Shown: one piece after another, positions 61,880 to 64,000 of the stretch | How positions within the stretch are numbered: the stretch's first letter is position 1 | How the letters are laid out: each line of letters begins with the position of its first letter | Assembly: GCA_029931535.1 (NCBI GenBank) | Contig: JAQPZY010001660.1 | Location: forward strand, 6,642,001-6,706,000 | Direction of reading: 5' to 3' | From: Margaritifera margaritifera | Lineage: Eukaryota > Mollusca > Bivalvia > Unionida > Margaritiferidae | Length of the DNA stretch: 64,000 nucleotides | The notes under the pieces: generated by a model | Seen by the model: only the letters and a program-made list of their open reading frames with translations | Told to the model about the DNA's origin: nothing | Databases searched by the model: none | Translations under genes and position numbers: made by a program

Positions 61880-63850
61880 TTATACCAGAGATAGACCTTT
61901 CCATTACAGTTTTAATGGGTGCTACTATGCTTGTATCATGTGACATTCCATCATTACGGTACTGATATCGCACAGTGCTTGATACTGTGGAAGCTATATT
62001 CGTACACATTTACTGTAAATATCATTCATTTGCACAAGCATTTAGGTTAATGGCGCATCGATGTGAAAAAAAATATTTGGTGAATTGTGTACCCTAAAGC
62101 TTCACTGTTGTTTATCCAGAGGCTGTAATTCCTAGAATCATTAATATTATCCTCAGTTATTTATTTCTTAGTTCTAAATTTTGAATTATTTAACTAATTT
62201 TATCAAATTGTCTTTAAAAGAAAATTGTTATAATTTTTTGTCCCCTAATAATAACACCAGCTAAAATAGGTAATACTTTTTGTAGCTTCACTTTCATTAA
62301 CGTATTTTTCTGTTTACTACTGCAATTCTCATATATCAGATAAGTGGGTACATAGCTGAATTACATATACCGATAAATAAATGCACAAATGAATGAAATT
62401 AAATAATTATTAATTTCAACAAATAATTACAATAATTAATCAATAAATAAAAAAAATTCTATTCACTTTATCGATGAATGTCAAATTTGAAAATTCCCAT
62501 AAGACATAAAAACTATAAATGATTGTACCTATTAACGACTTTGGTTACATCTGTACGATCCTTTCCTTAGTAATTTTGAAGGTGATTATTTACATATTAA
62601 CTTATCATAAACATTATGAAAGAAATGTACTATTTCTTCTCACAAACTACTTGTATTATAAAATCATAAAAAGAAGCAGACATTTCAAAATATTCTATTA
62701 CAGCATGTGTTTTCCTTTCAATTTTGTAGAAAAGGAGAATAGTAATCATAATGCCATAAGTGTTTAGTTTGTGATTACACATCAAAGAGGTAAACAACAA
62801 AACCATTAAATGTATTAAATAGGTGATTGTCCAATTACTTGGGCATTTCGATCTCTGTTACTTTTACAGATAATTTGTCAAATTTTTGGAATTTCTCTGT
62901 AAGTTCAAATTTGATTTCTTTTAAATAAAATTCCTTACTTCATTTAAATTAAATGGAGAGTAATTTCCCAATTTTCCTGCGAGCTAATTTTTCAGAAATA
63001 AGGACCTTAATTTTGTGAACACAAGTGTCCTCATTAATGCGTATTGTTTTGTTGTTGCTGTTTTTTTGTTTACGTAAATTTTGATGTAACTGTTTACTCT
63101 AGTGTTTGAGAGTACACATTCAAAGAATTATTTGAAATTATAGTTGATTTAGTGCAATAAAGGAATATGGAAGTGTTTGCCAACCATTTAACTTTCAACT
63201 AATGAACAAAAACCTAATGTTGATTTACAAGATATCAGCTGTGTCCTATAACAAAAATGTGGAGAAATGTATCATATCTAACAAAAGACTTCAAGATTTT
63301 AAGCAATTTTACCTCTCACCATTTTTAAGCAAAACTTGAATGTCAGTTACAAAAGAAACTACATGGTTGATCTCTATTTCTTTCAAATAAGGGACACACA
63401 TTTGTGCCTGTTTAAAATATATTTAATTTCAAAATATGCAGCATAAGCCCTCTGAGCTTTCCATTCACTCCTTTGTTTTCACTCCAACAAAATCTTGCAA
63501 GATTTGGTCGGTATGCATTACCTTGTTGGGTCATTGCAATATTGATTAGGAGTTCCAAACCCTGCATATGTATAAGTCACCCACATTCATTTGAGTTTTA
63601 GTCTGAATCCTCTCCCTCTCTACACCCCCCCCCCATAAGTTTTCTTAAGACCCCAACATTGTCATTTACAGGCGTAACTAGATTTTAGATTTAGACATTA
63701 ATATAAATGTCAATGAATATTCAAATTCGAATACATACAAATATTCAAAAAGGAAAATTCGGTATTCATTTCAGCTCTGTGGTTGAAGAAGTTTACCAGC
63801 CAAACAGGAGCAAAGACATTGAAAACTGCATCAGCAAATATTCTTTACAA
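61880..63850. other. No gene seen
   Basis: Strongly AT-rich with poly-C near 63628. No supported feature. Confidence 0.45.
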
Positions 63851-63865
63851 CAACAGAAAGAGCCT

Positions 63866-64000
63866 CTGATCAGTCATGAAATACTCTCAAGCTTCTGATC
63901 AGCCATGAAATACCCTCAAGCCTCTAATCAGTCATGAAATACCCTCAAGCCTCTAATCAGTCATGAAATAAACTTGAGCCTCTAATCAGTCATGAAATAA
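63866..64000 (+). repeat. 29-bp tandem repeat running off the window
   Basis: CCTCTAATCAGTCATGAAAT followed by ACCCTCAAG, about four and a half copies, continuing past the last base. Confidence 0.9.

Noticed and set aside
2231..64000. CRISPR-like arrays among the tandem repeats
   Set aside because: Repeats are head-to-tail satellites without unique spacers, and the sequence is eukaryotic.

Overview
The window looks like intergenic, repeat-rich DNA from a marine lophotrochozoan, most likely a bivalve mollusc. That guess rests on low gene density, long (GA)n, (GT)n and (AT)n tracts, DIRS-type tyrosine-recombinase retroelements, short dispersed tandem satellites and one intron-bearing caspase exon. 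The species cannot be read from the sequence.

The main feature is a complete Polinton/Maverick (adintovirus-like) element at 19051-38845. It is 19,795 bp long, has terminal inverted repeats of about 287 bp, and is flanked by a perfect 6-bp target duplication (tatgaa). The core, all on the plus strand, holds a protein-primed PolB, two BIR-domain proteins, two related F-box-like proteins, a small membrane protein, the packaging ATPase, basic core/minor virion proteins, a retroviral-type integrase with a chromodomain, a second membrane protein, the minor and major capsid proteins, a CxxC protein and an adenain-type cysteine protease. Most of these genes carry in-frame stops or frame changes, so this copy is a decaying provirus even though its ends are intact.

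The two flanks of the Polinton carry small genes with their own TATA boxes: two at the left end (19346-20337) and three in tandem at the right end (36372-38492). All five are followed by the same 3' signal, a 6-bp stem with a TTTC loop, then an ACCC-type tail, then CWAGAAAAGA about 10 nt later. This is the architecture of metazoan replication-dependent histone mRNA 3' ends (stem-loop plus histone downstream element). The stem shows a compensatory base-pair change between copies. I found no such signal after the core genes I checked. This is the most interesting observation in the window. A minus-strand zinc-knuckle (CCHC x3) gene sits between the left small genes and PolB and shares a palindromic TATA region with PolB.

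Left of the Polinton: repeats and possible DNA-transposon ends (450-4014; 5076-6292), a caspase exon (minus strand, 6570-6780), a broken DIRS-like element with inverted ends (7362-10526), and a second DIRS-like element with gag, RT/RNase H and tyrosine recombinase (minus strand, about 16660-12185).

Right of the Polinton: satellite arrays with oestrogen-response-element-like palindromes, a decayed pogo/Tigger-like transposase with a nested hAT-like MITE, a decayed gene of an unnamed invertebrate transposase-like family (about 50041-53000) abutting a 35-bp minisatellite with higher-order structure, further satellites, and a Gypsy reverse transcriptase fragment. Apart from the caspase exon and one weak exon candidate near 61.6 kb, no host genes were recognised.
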